Source of the DNA: Sipunculus nudus
Taxonomy: Eukaryota; Annelida; Sipuncula; Golfingiida; Sipunculidae
Reading direction: 5' to 3'
Length of the DNA stretch: 64,000 nt
NCBI GenBank assembly: GCA_026874595.1
Contig: CM049309.1
Span: 96,804,723 to 96,868,722, forward strand
Part shown: positions 11,444-22,630 of the stretch, piece after piece
Layout: each line of letters starts with the position of its first letter
How positions within the stretch are numbered: position 1 is the first letter of the stretch
The notes under the pieces: model-generated
Told to the model about the DNA's origin: nothing
The model's database searches: none
Seen by the model: only the letters and a program-made list of their open reading frames with translations
Made by a program: the position numbers and the translations under genes

Positions 11444-12897
11444 ACTTTCGAGCTGTCGTCATTTGTTTGGTTTAGATGGTATCTCACGCTGGATGCAATC
11501 TGCCCTGTCATAACTGTTACACCATGGTAGCTGAAATGGACGCCATCTGGGCGATAATACCGCTCTCTCAGTGGTGGAGAACAGTCATTGAAAATGACAT
11601 CGGCATAAAGTTTACATTTCTGTTGTATCTCATGGTTTAGGGTTAGAATTTTCATGTTAAGATTTGAGTCATTTAGACGCCTGGGTAATGCAAGAGTTAC
11701 AATTTGACATTTGCTACTTTTCCTTGTTAGTTCTAGCATTTTACAGAATTTGTTAACGAAACTTGAGCAGTCATCACATTCAACGTTATTTGTACCAACC
11801 TGTATCACTAGAGTATCATTCACAGAGAGATCTCGGCTAGCTTTAGGTATCTTGTACAGTGCCTCATCAAGCGTTAGCCCACTAGTGCTTAACATACATA
11901 TCTGTTTATCCTGAAGATATTTGGCTAAACTTGCATAAGAATTTCTGACAAGTGAATCGCCAACAACCAGAACACGATTCCTAGCGCTTTTGTCATTCAA
12001 GTCAATGGTAACTGAGTCCTTTAAAGGATTACTAACTGCATCATTGTGTTTTGTTGCGTCAGCTACTTGGCTTCCTAACCCAGTTTCTATGTTTTGGTTG
12101 ACCTTCTTTGTAGCTAGAGTTTCATTCAGAGATGGCCAGTCATCATTCACAAACTCCGTGTGGTTGTCATTGCCAGTTACCTTAGTTTTAGTGGTGGTTC
12201 CAATGGTCCCAGTTGAGCGTCTACGATAAGGGTCAACTATGGTTGCAGATTTACTGTTCTTACAAACTGCACTTTGGTTTGCATTTTGACATTTGCATTT
12301 TGTTTGAGATTTCATCTGAGATTGATTCAATTTTCTTTTCAGTTCAGTGCATTCAGCGGTCTTGGTAGACAGTTCACGTTCAAGTTTTTCATTATTTGCT
12401 TTTATTTCTAGGCATACTTGCATTTTTTTAAGCATGGTTTTATTTTCCTGTTTTATAACTTGGATTTCAGAAAGTATCTGTGCTAGTAATGTTGGAGTTT
12501 TTCTGCATGTGGGACAGTTCCATATGAGGCCTTCCTCATCAGGCATTGTGTTTGTGCAGTCATAATGAAACCAATTGTTGCACATACAGCATCTGATCAT
12601 ACTTGTTTCAGTGGTGTTGTCATGTTTGCAGTTACTGCTGCAACATGAAGTATCATTTTGTAAGTTCAGTACATCAATTTGAGACTTATCTTGCGGTGTT
12701 CTTTTGTCAATCGAACTTCCACTTTCTTTTGAGGAAACCTCTGCTTTCTTGTTTTTATTTCCATATATGTTTGGCCACTTTTTACAAGCACATTGAAGAC
12801 AATATAGGTCGTCATCGATCCTTGTGGTAACACTGTGGTTTTTTATGTGACAGTCTGTACATTTACTGTATTTAGGCATGTTGACAGTTATCTGCAC
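11392..12897 (-). CDS. LINE-B ORF1: PHD-type finger, coiled coil, SGNH esterase
   Basis: Open for 501 residues. A CxxC...CxxC pair lies at residues 13-36. A PHD-type finger lies at about 85-131 (C86, C90, C103/104, C106, H111, C114, C128, C131). A Lys/Glu-rich segment predicted as coiled coil by eye covers about 138-195. The SGNH hydrolase domain spans about 307-470, with the GDS nucleophile block at 313-315, VGTNN at 367-371, and the DGVH block with Asp451 and His454. All catalytic blocks look present. In CR1/L2 LINEs ORF1p is an RNA-binding chaperone-like protein and the esterase is proposed to act on lipids or membranes. ATG at 12897 is the first Met. The intact frame contrasts with the broken ORF2. 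Confidence 0.9.
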   Translation of the reverse strand: MQITVNMPKYSKCTDCHIKNHSVTTRIDDDLYCLQCACKKWPNIYGNKNKKAEVSSKESGSSIDKRTPQDKSQIDVLNLQNDTSCCSSNCKHDNTTETSMIRCCMCNNWFHYDCTNTMPDEEGLIWNCPTCRKTPTLLAQILSEIQVIKQENKTMLKKMQVCLEIKANNEKLERELSTKTAECTELKRKLNQSQMKSQTKCKCQNANQSAVCKNSKSATIVDPYRRRSTGTIGTTTKTKVTGNDNHTEFVNDDWPSLNETLATKKVNQNIETGLGSQVADATKHNDAVSNPLKDSVTIDLNDKSARNRVLVVGDSLVRNSYASLAKYLQDKQICMLSTSGLTLDEALYKIPKASRDLSVNDTLVIQVGTNNVECDDCSSFVNKFCKMLELTRKSSKCQIVTLALPRRLNDSNLNMKILTLNHEIQQKCKLYADVIFNDCSPPLRERYYRPDGVHFSYHGVTVMTGQIASSVRYHLNQTNDDSSKVWESYRNFHKDHSPRSR

Positions 12898-13279
12898 GGA
12901 ACTGAACTATAACACACTGCGGTCAGCCCAAGTTGTTTGTGGTCAGATCAATCAGACCGTGACAAGAGATTTCGCTGAAGGCCGTGACAGGGGATTTCCC
13001 TGGAGGCCGTGACAACGTAACAATACCAACTCACGTTGCTAACAACACTTGGTGGGCGATAATATGACTTAACTGGGCTCAGGCAATATCAAAAGTCACA
13101 AATGTTCTCAACAGGAGTAAAGCTTACCCAAAAGCAATTCAGCAGAAAGTTATTCATCGATTTTAGCATCAGATGAACAATAAATAAAACTGATATATAT
13201 AAGCACTCACGATAAAATCAGTAAAATATCCACAGATCAAGACCTGAGCACGTCCGTCGTCGTGTAGCCTCGTTTAACC
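12898..13279 (-). other. LINE-B 5' leader / internal promoter region
   Basis: About 380 bp upstream of ORF1 on the minus strand. It contains a repeated phrase (ggccgtgacagggga / ggccgtgacaacg and gaccgtgacaagaga at 12955-13017), three variants of about 30 bp. LINEs of this group carry their promoter here; no specific core motif was identified. Confidence 0.5.
12955..13018. repeat. Short tandem repeat in LINE-B leader
   Basis: Three degenerate units of the form CCGTGACA-(A/G)-GGGATTTC-(G/C)CTG(A/G)AGG, about 30 bp each. Tandem units in the 5' leader are common in LINE promoters. Confidence 0.5.
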
Positions 13280-13984
13280 TATATCTTCTCTGAAACTGTT
13301 CAGCCAAATTGTCCAATATTTCACAGATATGATTCCTGGAACAAAATCTCCCAAGTTTGTTCGAATGGTTTAAAGTTCGGTGATTTTTGGCCAAGTTACA
13401 GGAAATGGAATTTAGTCATCTGTCCAAAAAGGCATACTAAAATTACAATCTCAGTAACGGCTGAAGCTATCATCACCAAATTTTATGCCAATGTTTGTCA
13501 TATCTGAAATTGATGTATTGTTGGCGCCACCTGCATCAGCCTTTTTTTGTCGGGGGGGGGTCATCAGTGCCTGTATCATACTGAGGGCTACAGAAAACTT
13601 CTTCTGTGAAACCATCCGGCAAAACTATTTAGTGTGGCACAGAAATGATCCTAGGATAATTTTTTCTGAAGTTTGTTCAAATGGTCCTCGTTCAGTGACT
13701 TTTGGCTGAGTTATGGGAAGCTGAATTTAGTCATATGCCATAACATCCCATTTTAGCTAAGTTGCTACAAAGATCTTCTTCTCAAAAACCACCAGGCCAA
13801 ATTCTTAAATCTCACACATTAATTATCCTTAGATGTTGGTAATTCAAGTTTGTTGAAATGGTTTTTGTTCAGTAATTTTTGGCTGAGTTATGGGAAGCTG
13901 AACTTAGCCATTTTGCTGTATTTTCCTATATGAGTTATAAACCTGCAAAACGTTTTATGACTGACCCCACTGAGGCCAATTTGT

Positions 13985-14481
13985 TTAAAGGGACATAGTC
14001 AGGAGCTAAATTATGACAATTCTTTACATTATCAGTTCAGTTTTGCTTTATACAAATGTTTCCCAGCAAAACCATCCCAGCACACGGTCTCATTTCCTCG
14101 CATACGGCTGTTTAACACCATGTTATGGCTTTGCGTGTTTAAACACAGTCTGTGTAACATGACAAAGCAGCGTGATCGGAGGTTCGAATAAGAGGGGCAA
14201 CACGCTGTGTTTCAGCCAGCAGAAACATGTTTTACAATTTTTGGCCACGTCAGACCGGGCATCTCCTGATTAACACGTGATTTGGCGATGCACACGGCCC
14301 CACGCGCTGTGTTCATGTTACCACCTTTCATCGAGCCCAGTCCACCGTTTTTAACATTTGTTTACAGGAGAAAGCAAACGGTTTCAGGATAATATTTTGG
14401 CAGGTACATATTTATTTTAAAGGGAAGAAGCTATTTTTCGTGTTACCTCAACATGCTTTATAGGTGATTGGACCCCTTTAA
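13985..14481. mobile_element. TTAA-flanked MITE, copy A
   Basis: The body is 13989-14477 (489 bp), flanked on both sides by TTAA. Ends are AGGGACATAGTC (left) and, on the other strand, AGGGGTCCAATC (right), a short imperfect terminal inverted repeat. Copy B at 18629-19135 is the same sequence inverted, so the boundaries are supported twice. There is no coding capacity. TTAA duplication is typical of piggyBac-type or Kolobok-type transposition, but the terminal bases do not clearly match either, so I leave the superfamily open. Confidence 0.75.
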
Positions 14482-15348
14482 TATTTTACAAAAATAATTC
14501 CCTGAATTATTCTTATAATAATTGTCTTTTATGGTTCCAAAGAATGAATTTTGACTGAATTTTAAAGATTATATTTTGTCATTTTACCATATATGTTAGT
14601 GTGTGAAGCAGATACATCTAGCCTGGCACCAGTTTATCAGCATCCGTTACATCAGGCCTCTAGACATTTATATTTCAGGTTATCTATGGTAAATATTGAC
14701 AAGAATGTTTTTTAAAAGCTTTTAAAAAATGTAGATTTATGATTTTAGATATTCCTCATGCCAGACAATGTTTACAATCACAGGTATACAGCTCTCTGTG
14801 GGTATATAAGGACAGCTGTACATTAGTATCCAAACTCAACTTAATTCAAGATTTTGCAATCAGTTTCTGAACAACTAATGCATTCATCACCATGATTCCT
14901 TGCATGCAGATTCATCATGGAGTATTTCATCAGTTCCTTCAGAATTGTGGCGCCACCTGGATTTTTTTTTTATTTCAAATTTGTAAGCATTTTCATAATT
15001 TTTTTTTATTTTATGACCTTCAAAGATGGTCCTAGAATTGCACCTTGAATCTTTTTACTTGACATCAAGGGAGGTCCATGAAAAAAACTCCTTTGAAACC
15101 TGAAATGAGGTCTCTGTTACCCATATCCTCCGAGCTATGCTTCATGTAAATGGGGATACCATCTGCAAAATTGGCATTCAGATGATAAAATTCCTTTTGT
15201 GAATGTTTTCCTAGTTTTGTGTTGTGTGCACCTATTCCAGTATTTCAGCAGTGATGTTTTTGTAATTGGTTCTTGTACAAAATGTGAAGTATATGCATTG
15301 TTCATAAATTTATGTTACACATGTAATTGAAAAGTAATGGTCCAGCAC
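14482..15348. repeat. Family P / S mosaic segment
   Basis: Noncoding. 14850-15230 (ctgaacaactaatgca, ttcatcagttcc, tggcgccacctgga, gaaacctgaaatgaggtctctgttaccc) matches the interior of the S element at 28720-29460. 15236-15348 matches the right part of family P at 29985-30110. The rest is A+T-rich. Confidence 0.5.
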
Positions 15349-15943
15349 TGAAGCATTTACGCTCCATAAGCAGCTGTTACGCTATGCTCAACTATTCGCT
15401 ACACTACCCGCTGCATTCAACCGTTTGGCCACCAGGCGGCGCTATCTCTTTGGAATTCCCCAGCGTAATGTATAACCAATCTCATTGCAGATATCACCAG
15501 CACAATTGCACAAGTGCACAATCGGATGTTTTTCGAGGTATTGGTCACTTTGCACTGCAGTGGAACGCGCTTGATAGCACAGACTCCCCCCCCCCCCTTT
15601 TTTTGAATACACACGACGCAATCGTCAACTTTGAACACAGTCTCTATACTGATTTGCTGGTGTGGCCTGAGGTCAGTTATCCCCCACTGTCTGCATATTT
15701 CCTTTCTTGCAGTGCAACACGAGTTTGTAACGCTCAGCCGTGTTTTTTTTTACACGCAAAGCCAATCAGATTTCTTCTACCAGTTCTGCAGATTTGTTTA
15801 AACGCATAGCCAATCAGATTTTACTTTATCAAGCGCAAACTGACTGGGTGTTGCCAAACCTGGAAAATCCTGCTATTTCTCACAGCGTATGAGTGGAAGG
15901 TTTCCAGGAGGTCATGCGCTGTGTTTAGAGCGTTTGAAGCATT
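15349..15943 (+). mobile_element. MITE with 9-bp target duplication, copy 1
   Basis: Element 15358-15934 (577 bp) is flanked by perfect 9-bp duplications TGAAGCATT (15349-15357 and 15935-15943). Terminal inverted repeats begin TACGCTCCATAAGCAG and, from the right end, AACGCTCTAAACACAG. Copy 2 at 51913-52435 is in the same orientation with its own 9-bp duplication. A 9-bp duplication suggests a non-autonomous Mutator-like (or Merlin-like) element. The 160-residue open frame across it (15327-15809) is not a gene: it starts outside the element and is not kept in copy 2. The C-run at about 15586-15597 is specific to this copy. Confidence 0.8.
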
Positions 15944-16000
15944 ATACCTGGTGTATAAACCATTGTACAGGTTCGCATTATATCTGTAGGCCTTGTTTCT

Positions 16001-17140
16001 TTATTGCATCATTTAATGGTTTCAGGCTACTATTAAGTTTCATTTATAACATAGTGCAAATAAGCTGTATACCTAACTTGCTTGTTTAACCTGCTTATTT
16101 TATCCCTAGACAAAGTCAGAATACTACTGTTTGAGCAAGGTTGCGCCGTCGCCGACGCCACAGAGATTTCTTTTGGATGCGATTACTCAAAAAATATTTC
16201 AGGGATCTTTACCAAACTTGACATGTGTATAGATATGGACAAGAGGACGAAGCATTTTTAAAATGGGGTTATGATCTTTATTAGGAGAGTGACCTTGACC
16301 TTGAATATGACCATTTTGGGAAAAAAAACATAAATTCTTAAATATCTCAAGAAATCTTGCATGGATTGATAAAAAAAATGAGGAAATTGGTGAGAAACTG
16401 GGAAGATTATCAACTTGAGTTACTGAAAGAGGGTGATAGTTTTTATTTTTTTGGCTTAGACTAATTTTTGTTATAGTTTTAACAGTTTATCTGAAGGCAT
16501 TTGTCTTTATATGTATTTATAAAATGTTGTTTGGTGTAGCAAATCAATCCTTGAAGACTATGAGTGAACATTTTGTCAATAATAATTTGGTCGGTTTCAT
16601 TTATGACTTTTGATGTTATGTTTCTCAGACAGTTCTTAGTTCTGGTTTTATTTGTAACAAGGGTATCTTTTTGTTTTGTGTCATGTTCATGGGTCATTGG
16701 CCTTGTTGAAAAATTGTTTTTAAAAATGTGGTAGTGTTTCATTACAGTATTTATATTATATTTAGTTAGAAAATGTCTTTATTTTTAGGATTTTAATTGA
16801 TTTAAAAATTGGTACAATGTGGGCATTGTTTTTGCTTTTTTGTGATCATTCTTATGGCTGTTTTTTTTTAAGTTTTTCGAATCTATTAATATCAAACCCC
16901 CTATAAAATGGCCATAATTTAATTGTGATAGAAGTATATCATATATAATTTTAAGCAATGGGATTGGTAAATGATGTTTTAATATATTCAGAATTAAAAT
17001 ATATTTTGATATTTTGGTAGCCAAATATCCAAAAGAATACCAAAAACCATGCCATGAAAAACCAAAAGAAATAAGAATATTTTGCATTTACTAAAATTTA
17101 AAAAATTCAGCTGAGCGATGTGACCTGTTGGTCCCTTGTT
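16001..17140 (+). repeat. Family S copy
   Basis: The right end is well defined: TTCAGCTGAGCG (17107-17118), a GACC-TGTT-GGTC hairpin and CCTTGTTT at 17134-17141. The inner sequence reads, on the other strand, like the start of the S element at 37651. The left end is uncertain and may be near 16131. Noncoding. Confidence 0.6.
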
Positions 17141-18110
17141 TAAATTGTTCATATTTTCATTTTAGGGGCTTCGGTGTATTTTAATTTACATATACATTTT
17201 AATGTAAAAAGAAGATTCCTTTAATATGAAAAAATATCCTTGGGCAACAAGGGTAAGCCGGCTTTTTTCTTCATTCAAATCCTTGGCATCATTGTCGCTT
17301 ACAGAGTAGGGGCGGATTTAGGGCCCTACCCCTTTTTTTTACCTTGCAAAAAAATCTGTAAAAAACTCACAGTACACCATCACCCGTCGAGTCAAAACAT
17401 TAAAGACCAAATGTATTGAACAGTAACAATGTATTTCTTGCTTTATAATGCAAGGGAGATAAGGAACTGTCGGTATTTAGGAAGTGCCTGTACTTAAGCT
17501 TGTCTTCACACTTGTGTGCCTGTTACAGATGTATGGGTACTAACCCTAACCCTTAGAAGACAGCAAATCATCACACTTTATCAATGTAAGGCAAGATTCA
17601 AATGAAGAAACCGACGGTTCCCCACCTATATGCGAGATACCCAGATTGCACGCTTACACCCTAAATTTTCAAAATCTTTCTACACCTAAATCCCCCCCCC
17701 CCCCCAATTGATATATCAGCTAGAAATTGGGTATTTGTATACACCCTTGATAGCGTTGCCTTAAGACAGGTGGCGCCACCTACAAAGTATTTGCAGTGTA
17801 TGCTCCTGCTTATTCCTCGGTAGCAATTTGACATATCAGCCTAAAATTATAATGTCTATACATCTGGAATAGTTTTGTTGTAAAGATTTGTCTATTGTTG
17901 TATAGACATTGCAAGACTTGTGGCGCCACCTACAATTGTTTCATACATCTGTGCACTCATCCTGACCTTTTCCATCTTTAACATACGACTCACCTACCAA
18001 AAGAAGACCCTTTTGATTTCGAGTTTCAAGGTCACAGGACCCCTTCTTGAAAAAGCTTGTTGAAGCATTTCATGACAAACTTTTCATTTTAACATTCCAT
18101 TTATTTTAGC
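17141..18110. other. Noncoding spacer with possible small MITE
   Basis: GGGGCGGATTTAGG at 17308 and CCTAAATCCCC before the C-run at 17692 form possible terminal inverted repeats of a 400-bp hAT-like MITE, but no target duplication was found. 17760-17945 holds two GTGGCGCCACCTAC phrases like family P. No gene seen. Confidence 0.35.
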
Positions 18111-18628
18111 TCAGCTGACTAAAAATTTTCTGAGCTATGGTCATGGTCCTTAGTCCGTCTGGCTGGATGGACTTAACAGGGCTCATTTTGAAACTGTTAG
18201 ATTTACTAATCTAAAATTCGACAGCGTTAGATGTTCCTAAGATCTTCTACCAAACCTGAAAATGGGTCACTGTGACAAGTTATTATATTCGAAAATAAAA
18301 GAACTAATTTTTCTAACTTTGTCATTTTTAACGCTAGAGAGGTCTAGTTTTTTGTATTAGGGTAGTATTCAATGAGTACTCCAAGATTCGAGTACAAGTC
18401 TTGCAATATCCCGCACAATATCTCATCAAACGAGATTTTGAAATAAATCATTAAGTGATACCCCACAGGCCACACTGTTGCAAGAATCCTTTTGAAACTG
18501 GTACATCTTATGTCTTACACTAATATCTCAAAACACATTTCGTTTTCGGAAAATAGCCGTTGGGGGCGCTGCACTCGAAAAACTTCAACATATTATTTTG
18601 GCCATATCTCCAAAACTATAAACCTTAC
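18111..18628 (+). repeat. Family S left end joined to family C
   Basis: TTTTAGCTCAGCTGAC at 18109-18124 followed by a CTGAGCTATGGTCAT hairpin partner and a CCGTCTGGC tract is the S left end. From about 18300 the sequence is family C (tctaactttgtcatttttaacgctagag; cgttgggggcgctgcac at 18557). Noncoding. Confidence 0.55.
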
Positions 18629-19139
18629 AGGGGCCCAATCACCTATAAAGCATGTTGAGATAACACGAAAAATAGTTTTTTCCCTTTAAAATAAATCTGT
18701 ACCTGCCAAAACATTGCCTTGAAACCGTTTGCTTACTCCTGTAAAACAGTGTTGAAAACAGTGGACCGGGCGCGATGGCAGGTGTAAACATAAACACAAT
18801 GCGTGGGGCCATGTGCAGCGCGGAGCCTCAACACGTGTCAATCAGAAGATGCCCTCACTGACTTGGCCAAAAAATATAATACATGTTCCCCATGGCTGAA
18901 AAACCGCGTGTTGCCCCTATTAATCGGAACTCTGGTCACGCAGCCTTGTTATGGTAAACAAACACACGTGGACTGTGTTTACCAACACGTACGTTCATAA
19001 CAAGGTGTTAAACAGTCGTATGCGAGGAAATGAGACTGTGTGCTGAGATGGTTCTGCTGGAAAATCTTTGTATAAAGCAAAACTGAACTGATAGTGTGAA
19101 AGAATAGGCATAATATTGATCCTGATTATGTCCCTTTAA
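18625..19139. mobile_element. TTAA-flanked MITE, copy B (inverted)
   Basis: The body is 18629-19135 (507 bp), inverted relative to copy A. The right flank is TTAA; the left flank is TTAC, one base changed. Ends are AGGGGCCCAATC and, reversed, AGGGACATAATC. It sits inside family C. The unoccupied relative at about 6975-7015 (tataagcctcaattacataaactatagc) shows the insertion point. No coding capacity. Confidence 0.75.
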
Positions 19140-19620
19140 CTACAGAAAATATAGCTCATTTTGCTCCCCTTTACCTTCCCCAAACCTTTTGTCATCTGGT
19201 CTCAACCTTGTGTCACTTTGTCAGTATGTCTGTCTGTTTGTCAGTTGTCCTCAATTATGCCTGCTTGCTGGTTCTTGCGTCTTACGTATAGTATTCTAGA
19301 GGCCACAGCTTTGCCAGAATCACTTTGTTTGGGGGTCGAGATCCGCCCACCCCCTTGGGCTCAACCAACGACCTTATTTTAGACAAATCTTATGCATGAC
19401 AGGGGATTTTGGGGGTCGACATCCCCCCCCCCCCCGCTCTTAACAAACGACCTTTTTTTAAACAATTTTTATGCATGACAACCGTTGACCCCTCCTTGCA
19501 AAAAATCCTGGATCCGCGCCTGTTACATATAACATTCTATATAAGATTCTGCTCATTGTATTTTCTATCTCCACGTCATTTCCGACAAGCGCGCGACCTC
19601 TGGTCGACATGTTTGAAAAG
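19140..19620. repeat. Family C right end with two-unit tandem repeat
   Basis: Family C resumes after MITE B and ends with the hairpin CGACCTCTGGTCG at 19594-19606. Within it, 19327-19405 and 19408-19483 are two diverged copies of an 80-bp unit (ttgggggtcgagatcc ... ttatgcatgac). Their right edge CCTGGATCCGCGCCTG resembles a hAT-type terminus. Confidence 0.5.
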
Positions 19621-20782
19621 TACTTGCTTACTGTACTTAACATTTTTAACCCAAGTACAAGCACCAATTAGACAAACATCTCTCCTGAAATACTGACATA
19701 GATGTACAAAAAGACACAAATCAATGTAGATGGCACCACCCCTCTTGTCTATGAGAAAGCCATCGAAGACATATTAGCATACAAAGTTTCAACCATATTC
19801 CAACCACTCTATAGCTGTGTGCACAGATACATGAAACCCAAAAACTAGTGTAGGAGGCGCAACAAGTCGTGTATATGACAAAACAATCAAGATGTGAAAT
19901 CACTCCTTAGAAATATGCAGGGATATAAACTGTGCAAAAATATTGTAGGTGGCGCCATAAGTCTTGTATGCAACGATTTCAGACCGGTTGGGTGAATTGG
20001 GCTCAGTTTGCCCCCCCCCCCCGCCGGTCAAGCTGAAAGCTTATGTGCCAGGTGTAGCTACTGCACTGACTGGATTCCTGCTGCACTGTTTGAACTTTTG
20101 CCAAATCTGAAATAGTTGGCAGTCTGCCCAGCTTTTTATAGACATAGACAACATTTTGACCTGTTGCTAAATCTGTTTATACATAGTGAAAACATTGACT
20201 AAAATGATTTTTTTTTCAAGCTGACATATTCATCACATTTTTTTTTCATCAAAATGTTAAGAATAATAACAGATGCATATTGAAAATAATATCAGAATAC
20301 AAATATAATTAATACACGTATATATCTTACACATAAGCTGGATATGGACACCAATTATTCATATTGCCTCACATGTACAGCTTTACCTATATACCCCCAG
20401 TGCCATATATGCGGGGAACTGTCGGTTTTTCAGACTTATCCCTGGGATCCTTTGCTACCATTTCGCATAAATGGACACAAAGTGCACTCAGAATCTACTC
20501 GTCTTGCTGCTTTTACAGTAAAAATTTTAATATAGTAAATGTTTACCAAAGTAACTCACAGGCCTTACACTGTTGAAGGTCCAATAATTCAAGAGTCAAA
20601 TTGTAGCACTCAGTTTAATATAGGCTTACTTGGTCACATGGTCATGTTCAGTTTTTCTGTGACTTTACGTAAAATCTATGAACCCGACCTGTTCTTATAT
20701 AATTAAGAGAACCCTATCCTAGGTTAATTATTGTGAAATATAAACAATTTGGCTTGCCAGTTTCATCATAAAACATTTTTTT
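19621..20782. repeat. Family P fragment and A+T-rich spacer
   Basis: 19660-20200 matches the left half of the P copy at 48990-49620: repeated TGGCGCCA-type phrases every 100-130 bp, then the ctgcactga ... ctgaaatagttggcagtctgcc block. 20200-20782 is A+T-rich with no recognised feature. Confidence 0.55.
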
Positions 20783-22610
20783 AGCGAACGTGTTAGCTTA
20801 TGCGATGGTGAGGCGTCGTCCGTCGGCCGTCGTCCCTCGTCTGTACGTTAACCCATACTATCTCGAAAACGGACCTGGCATCACCAAATTTAATGCAAAA
20901 AAAATTAGTCATCTAAAAACTCTATCGGATTTTGCATATTTTTTGGCTAACTGCTTATTCTTAGATTTTATAGGGGAAAGCTAAAAAAACTTTAAAACTT
21001 TAAAAATCTTCTTCTATGAAACTGTTCAGCCAAATTGTCCAATATTTAATAGAAATGATTCCTGTAACAATCTCTCTCAATTTTGTTCAGCCGTCGTCTG
21101 TACGTTAACCCATACTATCTTGAAAACGGCAAGAGTTAGCATCACGAAATTTATGCAAAAAATTAGTCATCTTAAAAACTCAATCGGATTCTGCTTATTT
21201 TTGGCTCACTGCATTTTCTTAGATTTTATAGGGAAAAGGCTAAAAAAACTTTTAAAATCTTCTTCTCTGAAACTGTTCAGCCAAATTGTCCAATATTTCA
21301 CAGAAATGATTCCTGGAACAATCTCTCACAAGTTTGTTCGAATGGTTTAAGTTCGGTGATTTTTAGCCAAGTTACAGGAAATGGAATTTAGTCATCTGTC
21401 CAAAAAAGCATACTAAAATTACAATCTCAGAAACGGCTGGAGCTTTCATCACCAGATTTAATGCCAATGTTGGTCACATGAGTCATATCTGGTGGAACCC
21501 CTGCATCAACTTTTGTGTGTGTGTGGGGGGGGGGGGGGTCATTGGTTATCAGTGTATTAACCGATAATTTCACAGGAACAGCAGGAGCTAGCATCCCCAA
21601 AATTTTCACAAAAATCAATCATAAAATGTTCTTGTATACAGCTTTTTGTCCCGACCTGCCTCATTTTACGGGAAAAAAAGCTTGAAAAACTTTGAAAATC
21701 CTCTTCTCCGAGTTGAGCCAAATTGTTCAATATTTAAAAAAAAATGATCCCAGGGATAGGCGCCATCAAATTTGTCCGATTGGTTCCATTTTGGCTAATT
21801 TTTCAAACTAACATAAGAAGCTCAGAAACAACAAGAGCTAGCATCACTAAATATTGTGCAAATATTGCAACCAGACTCACGTTTGAAATTGATGTTTTGT
21901 GGTGTCACTTTTATCGACCTTTTTATTTTATGGACAAAAACCTAGTCATTTTAGCCTCTTCGAGCTTAATAATGTTTCATGATGAAAATGAAGCTTTTTT
22001 TTAGTTTTCACAAGAATTTTATAAGTGCTCTCAATTTTATAAGAATAGATTGGGTTCATTGATTTTTGGAAGATTCATAGAAAGCTGAAGTTACTCTTAT
22101 AGCCATTAGTAAGTTTTTTTTTATCAAATTAAGGACTGCAATAGTCTTCTTCTACAAACATGCTTTTACAATTATAACTTCTGTAACAATGCACAAAAAT
22201 GATTCACGTTTACTTGAATAATTTTTTTTGCAGAATTATTGGACCTTTAACAATGAAAGGACTGCATTTTTTATTTTCTTATCATTTTGATAAAAAGTCT
22301 TAAATGTCAGCTTGAAAAAAAGGCATTTTAGCCAAAGTCTTTCTGTATGTGTAAACAGATTTACCAACAGGCCAAGATTGTGTCTTTATCTTTAAATAGC
22401 TGGGCAGACTTCCAATTGTTTCAGATTTGACAACAGGCCATCGGTCAGACTGGGTTTATTTATAGTCTTGGCAGACTGCCAACTGTATCAGTTTATGCAA
22501 TAGGTCAAGAGTTCACTCAGTGCAGCCAGATATAGGTCAGGATTCACTCAGTGCAGCCAGGTACAGGTCCAGAGTTCAATGAGTGCACACTGAGTGTGCC
22601 AGGGGTCATG
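20783..22610 (+). repeat. Family P copy (uninterrupted left part)
   Basis: The left end is TTTTTTT-AGCGAACGTGTTAG, then the CGTCGTCCGTC tract. Two diverged passes of the ctgttcagccaaattgtccaat block occur (about 21015 and 21270), so this copy has an internal duplication of about 255 bp. It provides the empty-site reference for the LINE-B insertion. No right end is recognised. Noncoding. Confidence 0.65.
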
Positions 22611-22630
22611 AGGTCAGTTCAGCTCCAGTT

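Larger units (their letters stand above)
8003..13279 (-). mobile_element. LINE-B, full-length CR1/L2-type LINE
   Basis: Ends are placed by comparison with the unbroken family P copy at about 21235-21300: P sequence stops after aaaactttcaaaat near 8002 and resumes with cttctctgaaactg near 13282. The element is therefore about 5.28 kb, read on the minus strand, with a 5' leader of about 380 bp (12898-13279), ORF1, an overlapping ORF2 and a roughly 450-bp 3' UTR ending in a hairpin. No target duplication is visible, only a base or two lost. ORF1 with PHD-type finger plus SGNH esterase is characteristic of the CR1/L2 group. ORF1 is open and ORF2 has few lesions, so the insertion looks fairly young. 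Confidence 0.85.
7776..15996 (+). repeat. Family P element, split by three insertions
   Basis: The left end is TTTTT-AGCGAACCTGTGAG at 7771 onward, followed by a CGTCCGTC-type tract. The right end is ACAGGTTCGC (15967-15976), then a decayed hairpin and TTGT near 15996. Between them lie LINE-B, a TTAA MITE and a 9-bp-TSD MITE; part of 14850-15230 also resembles the interior of family S. The uninterrupted relative at 20783-21600 shows that 7900-8000 and 13285-13460 were once contiguous. The element is noncoding. I infer a non-autonomous Helentron-like element from its ends. Confidence 0.6.

Noticed and set aside
15327-15809. 160-residue open frame on the plus strand
   Set aside because: Starts in family P, crosses a target duplication and runs through a MITE; not conserved in MITE copy 2.
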